64,000 nt of DNA from Pyrenophora tritici-repentis (GCF_003171515.1 NC_089391.1:2046001-2110000); one strand, 5' to 3'; shown: positions 1 to 10,766, counted from the stretch's first letter. Notes: generated from the sequence alone by a model not told the origin. Numbers and translations are program-made.

Positions 1-445
1 GACAGCCGCGTTCTCGCCAAGGTTGTAACCTACGCCGATGCATCTCTTGGTATGCTGCCCCTCTAATTTTTCTCTTTTTCTCGCGCACCACCACTAACTA
101 AAATTAGACCCCATCGACTTCCCCGTTGCGCCTGCATCCTGCGTTGAGAAACTACTCAAGCAATCCGGCCTCTCAAAGAACGACATCTCCATCTGGGAGT
201 TCAACGAAGCCTTTGCCGCCGTCATCAAAGCCAATGCAAAGATCCTTGGTCTCGGCACAGAGAATGTAAACCCAAGAGGTGGCGCTATCGCTCTCGGACA
301 CGCACTGGGTAGTTCTGGTAGCAGAATCTTGGTGACACTATTGCACCAGTTGGAAGTCGGACAGTATGGTGCTGCTGTCATCTGCAATGGCGGTGGTGCG
401 GCATCAGGCATTATCGTGCAGCGGGTCGGCGCGGATCAGCTATAA
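1..445 (+). CDS. ERG10: Acetyl-CoA C-acetyltransferase (thiolase), 3' end
   Basis: C-terminal part of a biosynthetic thiolase, joining two acetyl-CoA into acetoacetyl-CoA, the first step of the mevalonate/ergosterol pathway. The gene runs in from the left edge, so only about 128 residues are visible: exon 1..49, a 58-nt intron (donor GTATGC at 50, branch CTAAC, acceptor TTAG ending at 107) and exon 108..445. Family motifs are clear: NEAFAA, then [14 protein letters not shown] with the active-site His, then CNGGGAAS holding the active-site Cys. The stop is TAA at 443-445. Lack of an obvious peroxisomal C-terminal signal (it ends VGADQL) favours the cytosolic or mitochondrial acetyl-CoA acetyltransferase over 3-ketoacyl-CoA thiolase. 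The symbol follows the yeast orthologue; which paralogue it is cannot be settled without the N-terminus. Confidence 0.9.
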
Positions 446-684
446 AATGACGCGTGCCATGTTAATTAGTTGGGATATTCTAAAAAAAATGTAAAATAAA
501 TGATCCATATCATGTTTTCGTTTCCACAAATGTTCACGTGTCCGATGTGCAAAATCCCCTGTGCAGCCCACACACCACCGTAGTGTACCATCACCACCAA
601 CCAGCTCATATCACTCACTCACAACTTTACAACGCACCTACCTACCTATTATCAAAAAGTGCCTCTAGAAACGCATACTAGAGC

Positions 685-690
685 AAAAAA
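685..690 (-). terminator. RNA polymerase III terminator (T6)
   Basis: On the minus strand a run of six T lies five bases beyond the 3' end of the tRNA-like sequence, where a Pol III terminator is expected. Its presence argues that the tRNA unit can still be transcribed. Confidence 0.65.
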
Positions 691-694
691 CAAT

Positions 695-773
695 CGACGT
701 TGGCCAGATTCGAACTGACGCTCCCAAGGGAACAAGATTTCAAGTCTTGCGCGATAACCACTCTGCAAACACC
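695..773 (-). tRNA. tRNA-Ser(UGA)-like gene
   Basis: Read on the minus strand this gives a class II tRNA shape. The anticodon arm is perfect (CAAGA, loop CTTGAAA, TCTTG) with anticodon TGA for serine. A long variable arm (TTCCC..GGGAGC) follows, then a T arm (GTCAG-TTCGAAT-CTGGC) with one G-U pair. An A-box-like TTGCAGAGTGG and a B-box-like AGTTCGAATC are present, and six T follow the 3' end. Pairing is imperfect: the acceptor stem has two wobble pairs and one mismatch, and the D stem is weak. It may be a diverged working gene or a young pseudogene. The exact 5' end is uncertain by a few bases. Confidence 0.6.
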
Positions 774-1439
774 TCATCGTTAGCCACACACACATTGAGG
801 AAGGGGAAGGAAACGTACCCGCCACAACGCCTGCTCTGATTTTAATGGAGTATTTAACCGTTACGGGGGTTATATACGCGGTTGTAAGAGAGAGGAGGTA
901 ATAGGAATGAGAGAAGGTGGTGAGGTGAGAGAGGTAATGGGAAGGTAGGGTAAAGGAGGGCAGTATGAGGTAAGAAAAGTAGGGGAGGTGAGGTGATTGT
1001 GACATCACGATTGTAAGCAGGGTAATATGCTGTGTAAGTTAGGTTTAGTCTGTGGTGAGACATAGCGGTGTGGAGGTTGTGCTACATAGGTTTCTTAGGG
1101 TTGGGGGATGGAGAGTAAAGAGATGAGTGGGATGTAAAGGGTATGTGAAACTCTACAAGAGAAGAAGAGATTTGAAATAAGAGGGCAGAAACATGGAGTG
1201 AAAAGACAAAAAGTATGAGAAGGAAAACAAGATATCGTCTCTTCAGTGTGTTTAGGGGCAGAAATCTCATTGATTATTATCTAAGAACTCTAGACTGGCA
1301 AACTGTGAAGAACTTTTAATTCCTAAGTAGAGGTCTTTACTCTATCTAGCACCATCCTACTTTATACGCCGCGTGAAAAGAAAATTCATGTCATAGATCA
1401 CATTATTCAGATATCGAAAATTCGACATCTCCGCCCATC
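774..1439. other. Intergenic, strand-asymmetric purine-rich tract
   Basis: No gene seen between the tRNA and the 3' end of the homeobox regulator. About 885-1000, and more loosely to about 1240, the plus strand is very rich in G and A (repeated GGTGAGG/GAGAGG-like words). It is an imperfect polypurine tract rather than a clean tandem repeat. Confidence 0.5.
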
Positions 1440-4400
1440 TCAAAGATGGTCAAGACCAAGATTCATATCCAAATCCATATCCATATCCATCGTGAAATCC
1501 ATGTCATCCCACGCCATAGCTGCAGCCCCCTCTGCCACCGCTGACATACCATCAACCCCAGAAGTGCCGGTCGGGATCGCAGAACTGTAATCTGCAGAGC
1601 TTGTCGCGTTCTGCAGGTCCTCTGGGAGTTCGTCCCACGAGGGGAAGTGAAAGTCTTGAATCGTAGTAGATTCGTCAGTAGTCGTGGAAGGCTGCTCGTT
1701 TACGGCCTGGAAAGACATGAGATCGTTGACGGTGGTGGTGACGAAAGGTGGTGCCATGCTTGCAGTCGCGTCGTTCAACCAATACCTCTTCTTCGGTGAT
1801 CCAGCTGTCTTTGTAGCAAAGCCAAGTTCGCCCTGCTCGCCGAAACAGGGACCATTGGTACCGGCGGATATGCATACAAGTTCGGAGATGGGGTCGTATA
1901 CGCCTAAGAGGTTTTCGGTGCTTGTCATGTTGGTTGCTGGAGCATACGAAGCTGGTGACGTGGGTGATCCGCTTAGTCCGGGGACGCTGTAGGGTGTCTG
2001 TCGTCCAGAAGAAAGCTGTCGTGTATGGTCCTGGATGAAATCCAATGAGCCAGAAAGAGAACACTCGAAAGATAATGCCCGTAGTGGATCATTATGGGGT
2101 ATGTTGGTGCAGGCAAAGTTGTTGATGTTGAAGCTTGGGTCAAGGGCGGAGTTGGAGTGTAAGCCAAGATCTTCAAACACTTCGTGGGGTGCAGTGGTAT
2201 CTATAGCATCGTTAGTACACAAACTATATAGAGCACCGGTTGTGGTGTGATATACCTTGTGATGAGGGCTGCGTGTCGATGCCGTGAGCTTTCTTGAACA
2301 GGTTAAGCCATTCAGGGTTGTCGGCAGAAGTCTGATTCCACGGATCGTTGTCGTCATACAGAATGCGACGCGATTCATTCTGCAACATCTCGTCGGTTAC
2401 TGACCCAGCCCCATGCTTCTTGATATGTTCTCTCGCAAAGCGCCCCAGTCGCAGAGTGAGGATTTCCCAGCAGGTGGCGTTTGGGTTGGTCTCGGGCGAC
2501 TCTGAAGTCGAAAAGTCCTTAGGTGTTGTGAGGACAATCGGGCCAACATTTGATGAGTCGCTTCCGTCTTGATATGCGACGGATAGATCATCTGTCGTGA
2601 TATTCCCTGGGACGTTTGGTAAAAGGTACTCGAGATCTTTGCTTTCAATGTTTAAGTGAAGCTGCTATCATGGTGTCAGTTGAGTTATATTGTTTAGCAT
2701 TGCAGTGCTTCTTGACCTTGCTAGAGTTCCGCGTATTTACTACAGTGGTACGTACCTTTAGGCTTGAGGAGTTGCTTGCTGAGAACGGGAAAGGTGATTT
2801 GCTCTCGTTGGCAATGAGATAAGGCGGCATGGCGTTGGTCACATGTATCGCAACATGGGGATCAAGGCCCCGGCAGCCTTTCCAATTCTTCATGCTCGCA
2901 CCGTTTCGGAATTCTTTTGCAAGGTGATCTGTGCGATCCTGCCATTTATTAAAGTGCTTCCCGCAGAACCCGCAGCGTGATCTGATGTATTGGGCTTCAG
3001 ACTTCCACGTTTCCATGCTGGCAGTCATCTTGCACCCATGCATGAGTCGTAAATGTTGGCGAAGGTGATCTTTCCGATAGAACGTTCGTGACTCAGGGCC
3101 CTTTTCGTAGCAAGCTGTGTGATTGTGTGTCGCCAAATGCTCGCTACTGGGGTCCAACTCGTCGCAGTATACACACTTGGGCTTCCCAGTGGCCTTGTCA
3201 GCCACTATCTCGCCAAGAGGTGCACACAACCACTTCTCCAGAGACAAATGAAGGCTCTTTTCGTGGCGAGACCTGCAATAGTTAGTAGTAATCTACTTGA
3301 TCAGATGCTTTCAGAACCGACAAGTCACCTCGGATATTTGCAAAATCGAATGAAGAATGGGAATAGTGAGATGAAACATACCAGTCGTACTTGGACTTGA
3401 AGGTATCAGTGCAAAATGTGCATTGGAACATACGCTGTGTCTCCTCCGGGCTAGCTTTCGCTGCTCGGGTAGGAATTCGTCGACGCCTGCGCCTTTCCTT
3501 GGACTTGAGGCTGTTCATCGAGCCAAGAGAGTGTCGTGATCCGTACGAGTAAGCTGAGGGATGAGATCCGAGAGAGCCGGACGACATGTTTGTGAGGCGT
3601 GTCTCCAAGGAAGAAATCGAAGGCGCCTTGAACACGGAAAAGCTTCCAGTGCTGTCGTTGGAAGCATCTTTGCGGTAGCTACTGCTTAGGCTGGTAGATT
3701 CCGGTGGGTCAAAAGTTTCAATGGCGTGAGCGATAGCATTGAGAGGCGCAGGTTCGTTCTCAGGAGGAGAGTTTTTCCATCGTTCGAACGGATCTATCGA
3801 AAGTTAACCGAAACAATCCTGCTGTTTTGATACTGGTGTTTGAGATTGAACTCCAGTATCTATGTTGTGACACTCGACATCTAGACGATCGTTGTCCATA
3901 CGGAAGGTTATGAACCTTCCAGCGGTCTTCGACGCAAGAGTCTTGTGTGATCGGCTGAAATCAGCCCCGGTATACGTACTCATGCTTTCCCAGGTCTTCC
4001 CTGCTGGAATATTGATAGCCCCAGTCGATGGCCGAATGCTGGGTGATGCACTCCGCTTCGGTCGAGCCTTCTGTCTTCGCCTCGTGTTCGCCATCCAGTT
4101 CGAGATTTGGTTCATCGAGAGGCCCGTCTGTTGCTGCAATGTCTCCTTTTCCTCTTCCGTTGGGTATGGGTGATCGATATGCATCAGTATCCAGTCTTTG
4201 AGGACCTTGACTGCAGCCCGTGGGAATCGAGCAGCGGCAGCACCTTTCTTGGGACCCTCGTCCCCACCATTCTCGTCTATGGGACCAACATGACCTAGTG
4301 ATCGCATCTGTTTCTTGCCGGTTAGACCACCAAAGTGTCGCGTATCGTCTTCTGCCACAACATCTAGAGTATCCAGCGCAGTTCTCTGTTGCATTCCCGG

Positions 4401-4867
4401 CATCTTCTGCGGATCGCTGAAACTGCAGGGCCGAAATAAAGCATTGCATGGTGAGCATCCTGAATTGTTCGAGCCATTTTTGTTATAGATGAAGCATTCG
4501 AGAGATTTCGATCGGCAATACGCGCAAGGCTGGGTAGGCTTCTGATATCGTGGAAGCCAACTGCTAAAGTCGGTGTTGAAGTCTGTACTAGTGGCCTGTA
4601 CATCCAAGTTCTTCATGAGAGATGCGGACTCTTGGTGCAATACATAGCTGGCTGATATTAGAATCTTGTAAAACCAATCGGACAAGGAAGAAGCAGCCCT
4701 CAGAGGGCTCCCCGGTAGTTGATTGGAGATGCTAGTCCAAGTGCTCACCTTTCGTCCAATAGCGCTCCCGAGGTATCAAGATTGATTTCTTTTGTCGTGT
4801 TGGGTATGCCCGTTTCCCCGAAATCGACGAAGTCGGCCATGTCGAAGGCTGCATTAGGCGTAGTCAT
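1440..4867 (-). CDS. Homeobox and C2H2 zinc-finger transcription factor with N-terminal Zn2Cys6-like cluster
   Basis: Nuclear DNA-binding regulator, about 960 aa, from six exons: complement(join(1440..2200,2256..2661,2756..3272,3382..3793,3980..4647,4749..4867)). Introns have donors GTGAGC, GTACGT, GTATGT, GTACGT and GTATAT, and phases agree throughout. Residues 81-114 carry a cysteine array spaced C-x2-C-x6-C-x12-C-x2-C-x6-C, the Zn(II)2Cys6 pattern. Residues about 180-234 form a TALE/KN homeodomain (NQISNWMANTRRR recognition helix). From C387 there are C2H2 fingers (FQCTFCTDTF...H403...H408), a second finger pair follows (CVYC; HLRQHLRLMH) and a third begins CGFCGKHF. The C-terminus is acidic with repeated Met-Asp, resembling an activation tail. 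The start is the first ATG, with 39 codons before intron 1. Homeobox-plus-C2H2 proteins are a known fungal class; targets are unknown. The N-terminal exon is the least certain part. Confidence 0.85.
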
Positions 4868-6886
4868 GATGCCAGTTCACAATCATGCAAGCAACTCAGA
4901 ATCGAACCGCTTGTCCGCCAATGGCGTGTGGAAGGTGGAAAGAAAAACTGCACGCCCTGTGGACAAATTTGACAGAAAGGCGTGAGATGTAGTTATGGAT
5001 TGATGGATGCTAAGTAAGATCTACCGCTTGGACTCATGTTGGACTCATATCGAAGAAAGCACCACACACTTTCTACAGCCGCTAAACCTAATTCTGCAGA
5101 AATGTCGAGTTGAAGGGCGCAGTCCGTGCGGCCTGCAGGATCACATTAGCCAGACTTGCGCGTTGGGGGCTAGATGTGGGATAAAGAACGCGCTGATACC
5201 GCTGAGTCATTGAAGCAGCATCAAGCAGATGGCTTAGTGAGGCCGTTCAGATGCAACGTTCAGCAACATGCACTCATCCACAATGCACTCTATCCACGGT
5301 TCTTGCGCGTCTTGGAGTTAGAATCTTCTCGAGTTGCTGGGGAGGTCTGAAAGTTACGAAAAGTTACGCCAACTTCTTGAATATTACCGGGCGACTCCAA
5401 GCCAGTACCCACCAGCTGAAGCTGACAAACCCCACTTGACTTGGCTGCAAGGAGCACGATCCCAGCTAACTCCTTCCACTGCGCCTGCGACTAGCTGCGA
5501 TTGGTTGTTGAGGAGCCAGAAGAGCGCAGACCATTCGGAATTTTGGGAGTGGGATGGGGTCGGGGTGGAGGCCGGAACGCGATGCGGAGGTTGCGAACTC
5601 GGCATCTGACCTTCCAAGGTTAGCCGCGTTCTAGATAGTCAGCTGACGATCGCAAAACACCGTCCGTCCGAGGACCTACAGGTGAGCTGTGAGAAATGCG
5701 ACAATCGGAAGGAAGCTGGTATTAAGTCAGTCGCCGCCTTGTGACGTTTCATCCATCAAACCCCGATACCGCAAATCGATCATATGCGCATGCCCTGGAT
5801 CGAGGGAGTTCCGAAGTGATGAACGAGATGTACATACATACCTTGCTATGTCAGATGAGCAGCGAAGAAGAAAAAGTAACACATGCTGATTGTGAAGTTG
5901 GCAAATGCATATCAAGAACACCGATCTTGTCGACCATCATGCTACGTTGTCTTTCCACGGATGGTCGTGGATCAATGCTAGATACAAGACTGGCAAGCTC
6001 GGTCCTTGATACCACATCCCTTCCCGGGAGGGTTCAGAGGCTACTAGCTCCCGATTGAAACTGCAGCATTCTTTTGCCAGCTGCAAGAGCACGCGCACAT
6101 CTCATAAACACGTCGGTTCAATCAGATGACGTCGAGGCATGGTCTGAAGAAAGCCCGAGGCCGGCGCATCTCCTTTGGGCATTCATTCATCACTTGCACA
6201 CCAGAACCTTGGACGCCTGCGATGATGCCCCAATTTCTCCATTTCGTTAACTTCACTGTACAGCTCGGATACGTTTGAGAATGAGACATAGACAGAGATA
6301 TAACCTGGTGAATATCAAACATGCTGCTTGGATAGTCCATAGCACTAGCGGGCCATATCTGTGGAGGGGTCGCGCAAGGCTAGAAGCGAAGCTTGAACGG
6401 CGGGGAACATCCGACAAGAGTACATAACATCTAGCACGCACACTGTCCACCAACGACAGACCCCTATACCATAAGACGGTGAAGTATCCGCTTGACTTGT
6501 TCGTGGTTCTCGATCGATTTCTCGCATTACTAGATGCAAAGGCCTTGGCATGTCCCGAGGATGGCAGTCGGGCAGACCTTAGCGATGGTGCCAACTCATA
6601 ACGCATGGAGTCGGTCCAATCCGTCAACTATTTCATAAGCCCAACGAGACTAGCTAATACGTACTGCTGGACTCCACAGTGCTCGTCATGTAACATGTCA
6701 CTTGTCACCGCCCGTGCCTGATCATCCAAACCAGAGCTCCATCTCCATCTGTCTTATACCCGACAACACTCGAGACGCAGATCTCGTTTTATGCCCACGG
6801 CAAGCATCGAATAGTTCCTAAATAGTGTACGGCCCACTCTGGCCCTACTATGATTAGCTGTGGCTTTCCAAGTTGGTACTTATGAA
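4868..6886. other. Intergenic region, shared upstream region of two divergent genes
   Basis: About 2 kb between the divergently transcribed homeobox regulator and the next plus-strand gene. Only short open frames without recognisable motifs are present. I see no tRNA, repeat or transposon coding remnant. Confidence 0.5.
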
Positions 6887-7607
6887 ATGGATGCAGCTCC
6901 AAACTGCGCCATCTGCAGTGCGCCGGCTGAATATGAATGTACCTGCGAATCTGAACGGCTTCAGATTGCCGTCAAGCAAGCAGAGCAGCGTGCTATGGAT
7001 GAGCGGATGGCGGAGATACGGTACGATATGTACATATGCTATGCCAGAGAGGCGCTGACTGTTTTGCAGAGACTGGGTGATCAACCATGCTCGGCAGCAC
7101 ATTCTGAACGCATTCGAACGGTTGACATCGACACGCAAGCAGGCACATTCGGCATACCTTGCCTCCCTTCCCAACTACGAAGTTTACATGCGATACTCAG
7201 GTCACCCTCCAATTCATCCCATGTACGTTGCGACGCTCCAGACACAGATTGCAGAAGCACATTCGGAGCTCAAGCGGGGCATCGACGCGGACTGGCGAGC
7301 ATCGGTCCTTCGCTATCCGGAGGTCTTGGACTACTTTTACAGCCTCATTGAACTCCGGCTACCCGACGACCACTCCCGGCAAGTAGTCGAACCACCGTTC
7401 GCGGCGGCTGGCTACGCAGACCGAGGTTATGGCGTCAAAGAGCAGATGCCGACCACGAAGAAGAAGAAGCGACGGGATAGAGAAGGGTCGGTACCGCAGG
7501 GAGGACATACGGCACTCAACAGAGTGATGCGTGGGCCCCCTCCTGTGCCCACACCGCCAGTACAACATGGAGCGTTCCCTCGACCACCGGGACCGTATCC
7601 ATACTGA
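6887..7607 (+). CDS. Conserved fungal protein with N-terminal CxxC/CxC motif
   Basis: About 223 aa from two exons, 6887..7020 and 7070..7607. The 49-nt intron has donor GTACGA, branch CTGAC and acceptor TTTTGCAG, and joining restores a continuous frame (...AEIR|DWVINHARQH...). Cysteines at residues 7, 10, 18 and 20 form a small possible metal-binding head. An alpha-helical, charged middle follows (SERLQIAVKQAEQRAMDERMA; FERLTSTRKQAHSAY; ADWRASVLRYPEVLDYFYSLIELRL), then a low-complexity tail with a KKKKRR basic patch and a Pro-rich end. The style resembles a conserved filamentous-ascomycete protein of unknown function. The ATG at 6887 is the first in frame; a GTG 27 bases upstream was not used. 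No function is assigned. Confidence 0.8.
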
Positions 7608-8180
7608 GAACATACGCACTTGATGCGGTTCGATACGATTACCCTTGGAAGTCACACCGGATACATGCAGTGGGACCAATATGAGCAGCATATGGCGGGC
7701 GTTGATACTTGTACATTTTTGGGGTGTTATGACTGGGCTATTACAAATTTGTCGCAATCTCCTCAGGCATAGCGAGGAGTATTCATTTCCGTGTCCCTTA
7801 TTGTCGATTACAGTAGTCATTTAGTCATTATAGGTAGTCTGCATTTGAATGCAACAACATTCTCAATTCTATCAACAACTCCAATATCATGGCGGCGACT
7901 TTCACACTTTCCGAGCCCGCATGTGTCGGCATCGTCTTGTAAAGTTCGGCAACAACTGGCCATTGCCCAAAGCTCCACCGGGTCCGTGCGCCATGGCTCG
8001 GAAAGTCGAGCTCTCAGAAATTCAGAGTAGAAGCCAACAAACCCCCGACCCATCACCACCACCAATCGAACTTTCCGACATAACCGACGCACCTTCGCTG
8101 CTCTACTGGAAAAGCTCCGGGCCAAAAATACTACTCTCCACCCGAGGGCGCAAAGAGTGCGCTCCACAAGATCGCCCATC
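7608..8180 (+). other. Intergenic and SNU23 leader containing a long upstream open frame
   Basis: 3' flank of the previous gene and 5' leader of SNU23. It contains an ATG-started open frame of 111 codons (7849..8184) whose TGA overlaps the SNU23 start codon in an ATGA arrangement. The frame has no recognisable domain, so I list it as a possible upstream ORF, not as a gene. Confidence 0.45.
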
Positions 8181-8825
8181 ATGAGCGGCAAAGCAGGCGC
8201 ATATGGCACGTCGGGCGGCGGCGACACTGACTTCAGGAAAACATGGGATCGCGACGAGATGGCGAAAAAGGCCAAGGACAGGGAGGCAAAGGAGCGCGAC
8301 GAGGGCAAAGAGCGATATGAGGCAAAGCTGGCTGGCAAGACGTACAGGCGAAGGGCTTCGACACCCGACGATCTGAAGCAGACGGAGGCAAGGTCAGAGC
8401 GCATAGACTGGAGCAAGATGATTGGAAAGCAAACCCTCACATCAGCAGCAGCAGCTGTAGGCAAGAGGGGCCGCGGTGCAGGTGCATACTGTCAAGCCTG
8501 CGACCTCACATTCAAGGACAACATCCAGTACGTCGAGCATTTGAACAGCAAACAGCATTTGGTCGCGACCGGTCAATCAGGCGAAGTTCATCGCGCCACA
8601 CTCCAGGAAGTGCGAGAGCGCCTGCGCTATCTCAAGCGCAAGCGAGATGAAGACAAGTTCCTCGAGGTCACAGATCTCGACGCAAGACTGGCAATGACCA
8701 AGGAGCAATTAGAGAAGGACGCAGAGGAGAAGAGGCGGCTGCGTAACGAAAAGCGCAGGGCGAAGAAGAAGACGGATGCCAACGCCATGGAGTGGAAGGT
8801 TGAGGGGGATGGCATAATCCGCTGA
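8181..8825 (+). CDS. SNU23: U4/U6.U5 tri-snRNP zinc-finger protein Snu23/ZMAT2
   Basis: Single-exon gene of 214 aa, near yeast Snu23 (194 aa) and human ZMAT2. It is a spliceosome component of the U4/U6.U5 tri-snRNP, acting in the nucleus during B-complex formation. The N-terminus has the family's DFRKTWDRDEM segment followed by a highly charged helix and RRRASTPDD. A single U1-type C2H2 finger spans C104-C107...H120-H126 (YCQACDLTF...HLNSKQH). The C-terminal third is a Lys/Arg/Glu-rich helix ending in WKVEGDGIIR. The ATG at 8181 gives the expected MSGK start; in-frame GTG codons upstream were rejected. The start codon overlaps the stop of an upstream open frame. Confidence 0.92.
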   Translation: MSGKAGAYGTSGGGDTDFRKTWDRDEMAKKAKDREAKERDEGKERYEAKLAGKTYRRRASTPDDLKQTEARSERIDWSKMIGKQTLTSAAAAVGKRGRGAGAYCQACDLTFKDNIQYVEHLNSKQHLVATGQSGEVHRATLQEVRERLRYLKRKRDEDKFLEVTDLDARLAMTKEQLEKDAEEKRRLRNEKRRAKKKTDANAMEWKVEGDGIIR

Positions 8826-9422
8826 GCCCATTGCGATGATCGCATACGGACGAATAGTTCAGTTACGAGTCGGCTGGGCGAAGCTTTTGCGCTTCCCCTA
8901 GCCTGGCGATATCCCTTAGACACCACCAGAAGCAGTATACTTCTGACACGATCCTTACCGGATGCGCTCACTACATCTCCGACGTCCCACGAAGAACTTG
9001 TCGAGATTGAGCAGCATAAGCAGAAAACAGGGTGTCCTTGATGATATCTTTGTCACTATTGGCTACCAAGACATGCACATATAAGCGCAAAGGGCAGGCA
9101 CACAGGGTTGCCTTAAATCCTGACAAATGGGCCCTCGTTCTGGTGATGAGAAGATGGGGTGCCGTGGCGGGATGTTTAACGCCGGAGGATTGACAATGGA
9201 CGTACCCCACACATCGATATCCTGATGCATCAATTACACACCTGCATCCGAGGGGCTGATTTATAAGCTAGCCGACCGACTTCGCGAGCCCCGAGAACCC
9301 ATTACTATAAATAAACAACTTTAGGTGCTCCCCGACCTCAACTCAATTCCAATCGCTTTTTGTTTGTGGTATAACGTCGATTTCATTCAACCCAAGAAAC
9401 CATCTTCAATATTAACACAAGA
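8826..9422. other. Intergenic region, GST promoter
   Basis: Between SNU23 and the glutathione transferase. No coding signal is seen. A TATA-like element lies near the right end, and the final 60 bases are a CA-rich leader typical of fungal 5' UTRs. Confidence 0.5.
9306..9315 (+). promoter_or_regulatory. TATA-like box of the GST gene
   Basis: TATAAATAAA lies about 108 bases upstream of the GST start codon, a typical distance for a fungal TATA element given a 50-80 nt leader. Confidence 0.5.
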
Positions 9423-10245
9423 ATGGCGCAAGTCAACGGTAATGCCCCCAAAATCACTCTCTACACGAATCATCGCTGTCCATGGGCCCATCGCGCACAC
9501 GTCGCTATCAAGGAGCTGGGATTGCCATATGAGGAGGTCATCATAGACCTGGACAAGCCAAGAGAGCTGTGGTATCTTGAAATCAATCCGGTACGACAAC
9601 CCTCAGCCTCCACCAACTGAAGCATCACTGACACTTTTGCAGCGCGGCCTCGTCCCTGCAATTGATTTCAACGGCGAGATCATCACAGAGTCTGGTATTG
9701 TCGCAACATTCCTGGCAGATGCATACCCCTCGCACCTTCTTCCCACGGCTGGCACCCCGGAAGCTGCACTTAGCCGCGCGAAAATCAATTTCTTCGTTGA
9801 TACCTGGTTCAGCAAGGCAAACAGCTACCTCTTCAAGATTCTCCTGGCAGCTTCAGAAGAGGACCAAGCGAAGATGAGCAAGGAGGTTGTGGATATAGTG
9901 GGCAAGGAAATTGAGCCTTTGTTGAAGGATGCAAAGCCGTTCTTCGGCGGCAGTGACAAGCCTACTCTAGCTGAGGTATGATAGTCACCAGGGACTCGAA
10001 GCTAAATGCTGACACACTGACAGGCTCTCACCGCGCCTTTCATCCTCCGGTACTACACGTTTTCGAAACGCGATGCCCTTCCAAAGTCAATCCTGTCCGG
10101 CTTCGACGCGCTGCCCAACTTCTCCAAATGGGCGGCTGAGGTCATTAAGCTGGACAGCGTGACCTACATTTGGAATGAAGAGGATGTTGTCACTACCACA
10201 CTGCGAAAGGTGGCAAGTATGAAGGGACAGGCGGCTGCGAAGTGA
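9423..10245 (+). CDS. Glutathione S-transferase, omega-like
   Basis: About 240 aa from three exons: join(9423..9590,9643..9975,10024..10245), with donors GTACGA and GTATGA and phase-0 introns. The N-terminal thioredoxin-fold domain begins KITLYTNHRCPWAHR; C19 in the CPWAHR motif is the likely catalytic cysteine, as in omega and glutathionyl-hydroquinone-type enzymes. The glutathione-contacting ESG motif follows (IITESGIVATFL). The C-terminal all-helical domain begins near SRAKINFFVDTWF. Expected activity is glutathione-dependent thiol transfer or detoxification in the cytosol; the physiological substrate is not evident. The gene stands alone, with a TATA-like box upstream. Confidence 0.9.
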
Positions 10246-10766
10246 GCTCGACAGTGTAGTCGCCACGAGTATGTGAAGGGATCGCTATCGCGGAGTTGGT
10301 GCGGTAGTTCTAGGCGGCTAATTGGGTCGACCGACTATGTCGGTACCACATACTGAGTGCATAACGAGAGTCACCAGGGAGTATACCTAGTCGCCACAGA
10401 ACATGCAACAGCCATGTCAAGGTCATCTATGATCTTTTTCAACATTAATCCTAACGTACAAATACATTTGAGTACGACCTATGCCAATTCACTAAACGGG
10501 TGTGAACAGAAGAGAACTTGGTCTTGCGATGCGTTTTCTTCTTGCTGGAAATAATAAACGTTGCTTGAAGCCCTACCAAAACCGTTATTGCGCCTTACCC
10601 CCCATGGAACAAAGGAACTAGGCCAAATGCAAGTTGCTAAACGAGTGTGCCGACCATGAGCGCTGAAGAGGCCGCGAGACGTCATGCGTTGACGGGAGAG
10701 GGAAGCACCACCGGACAAGCTTTAGTCATCGACATCGTGATAATGGGAAGGTGGGGCTCACTGCGG
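10246..10766. other. Intergenic region between convergent genes
   Basis: Holds the 3' flanks of the GST gene (+) and the APSES regulator gene (-). No further feature is recognised. Confidence 0.5.

Noticed and set aside
1095..1100. TTAGGG telomere-type hexamer
   Set aside because: A single copy inside a purine-rich tract, not a telomere array.
3804..3975. C-terminal extension of homeobox exon 2 ending at 3804
   Set aside because: A strong GTACGT donor at 3979 and acceptor at 3794 join it in frame to the C2H2 exon; the read-through would drop all zinc fingers.
7817..8464. 215-codon minus-strand frame over SNU23
   Set aside because: Shadow of the SNU23 coding strand, low-complexity Ser/Arg composition.
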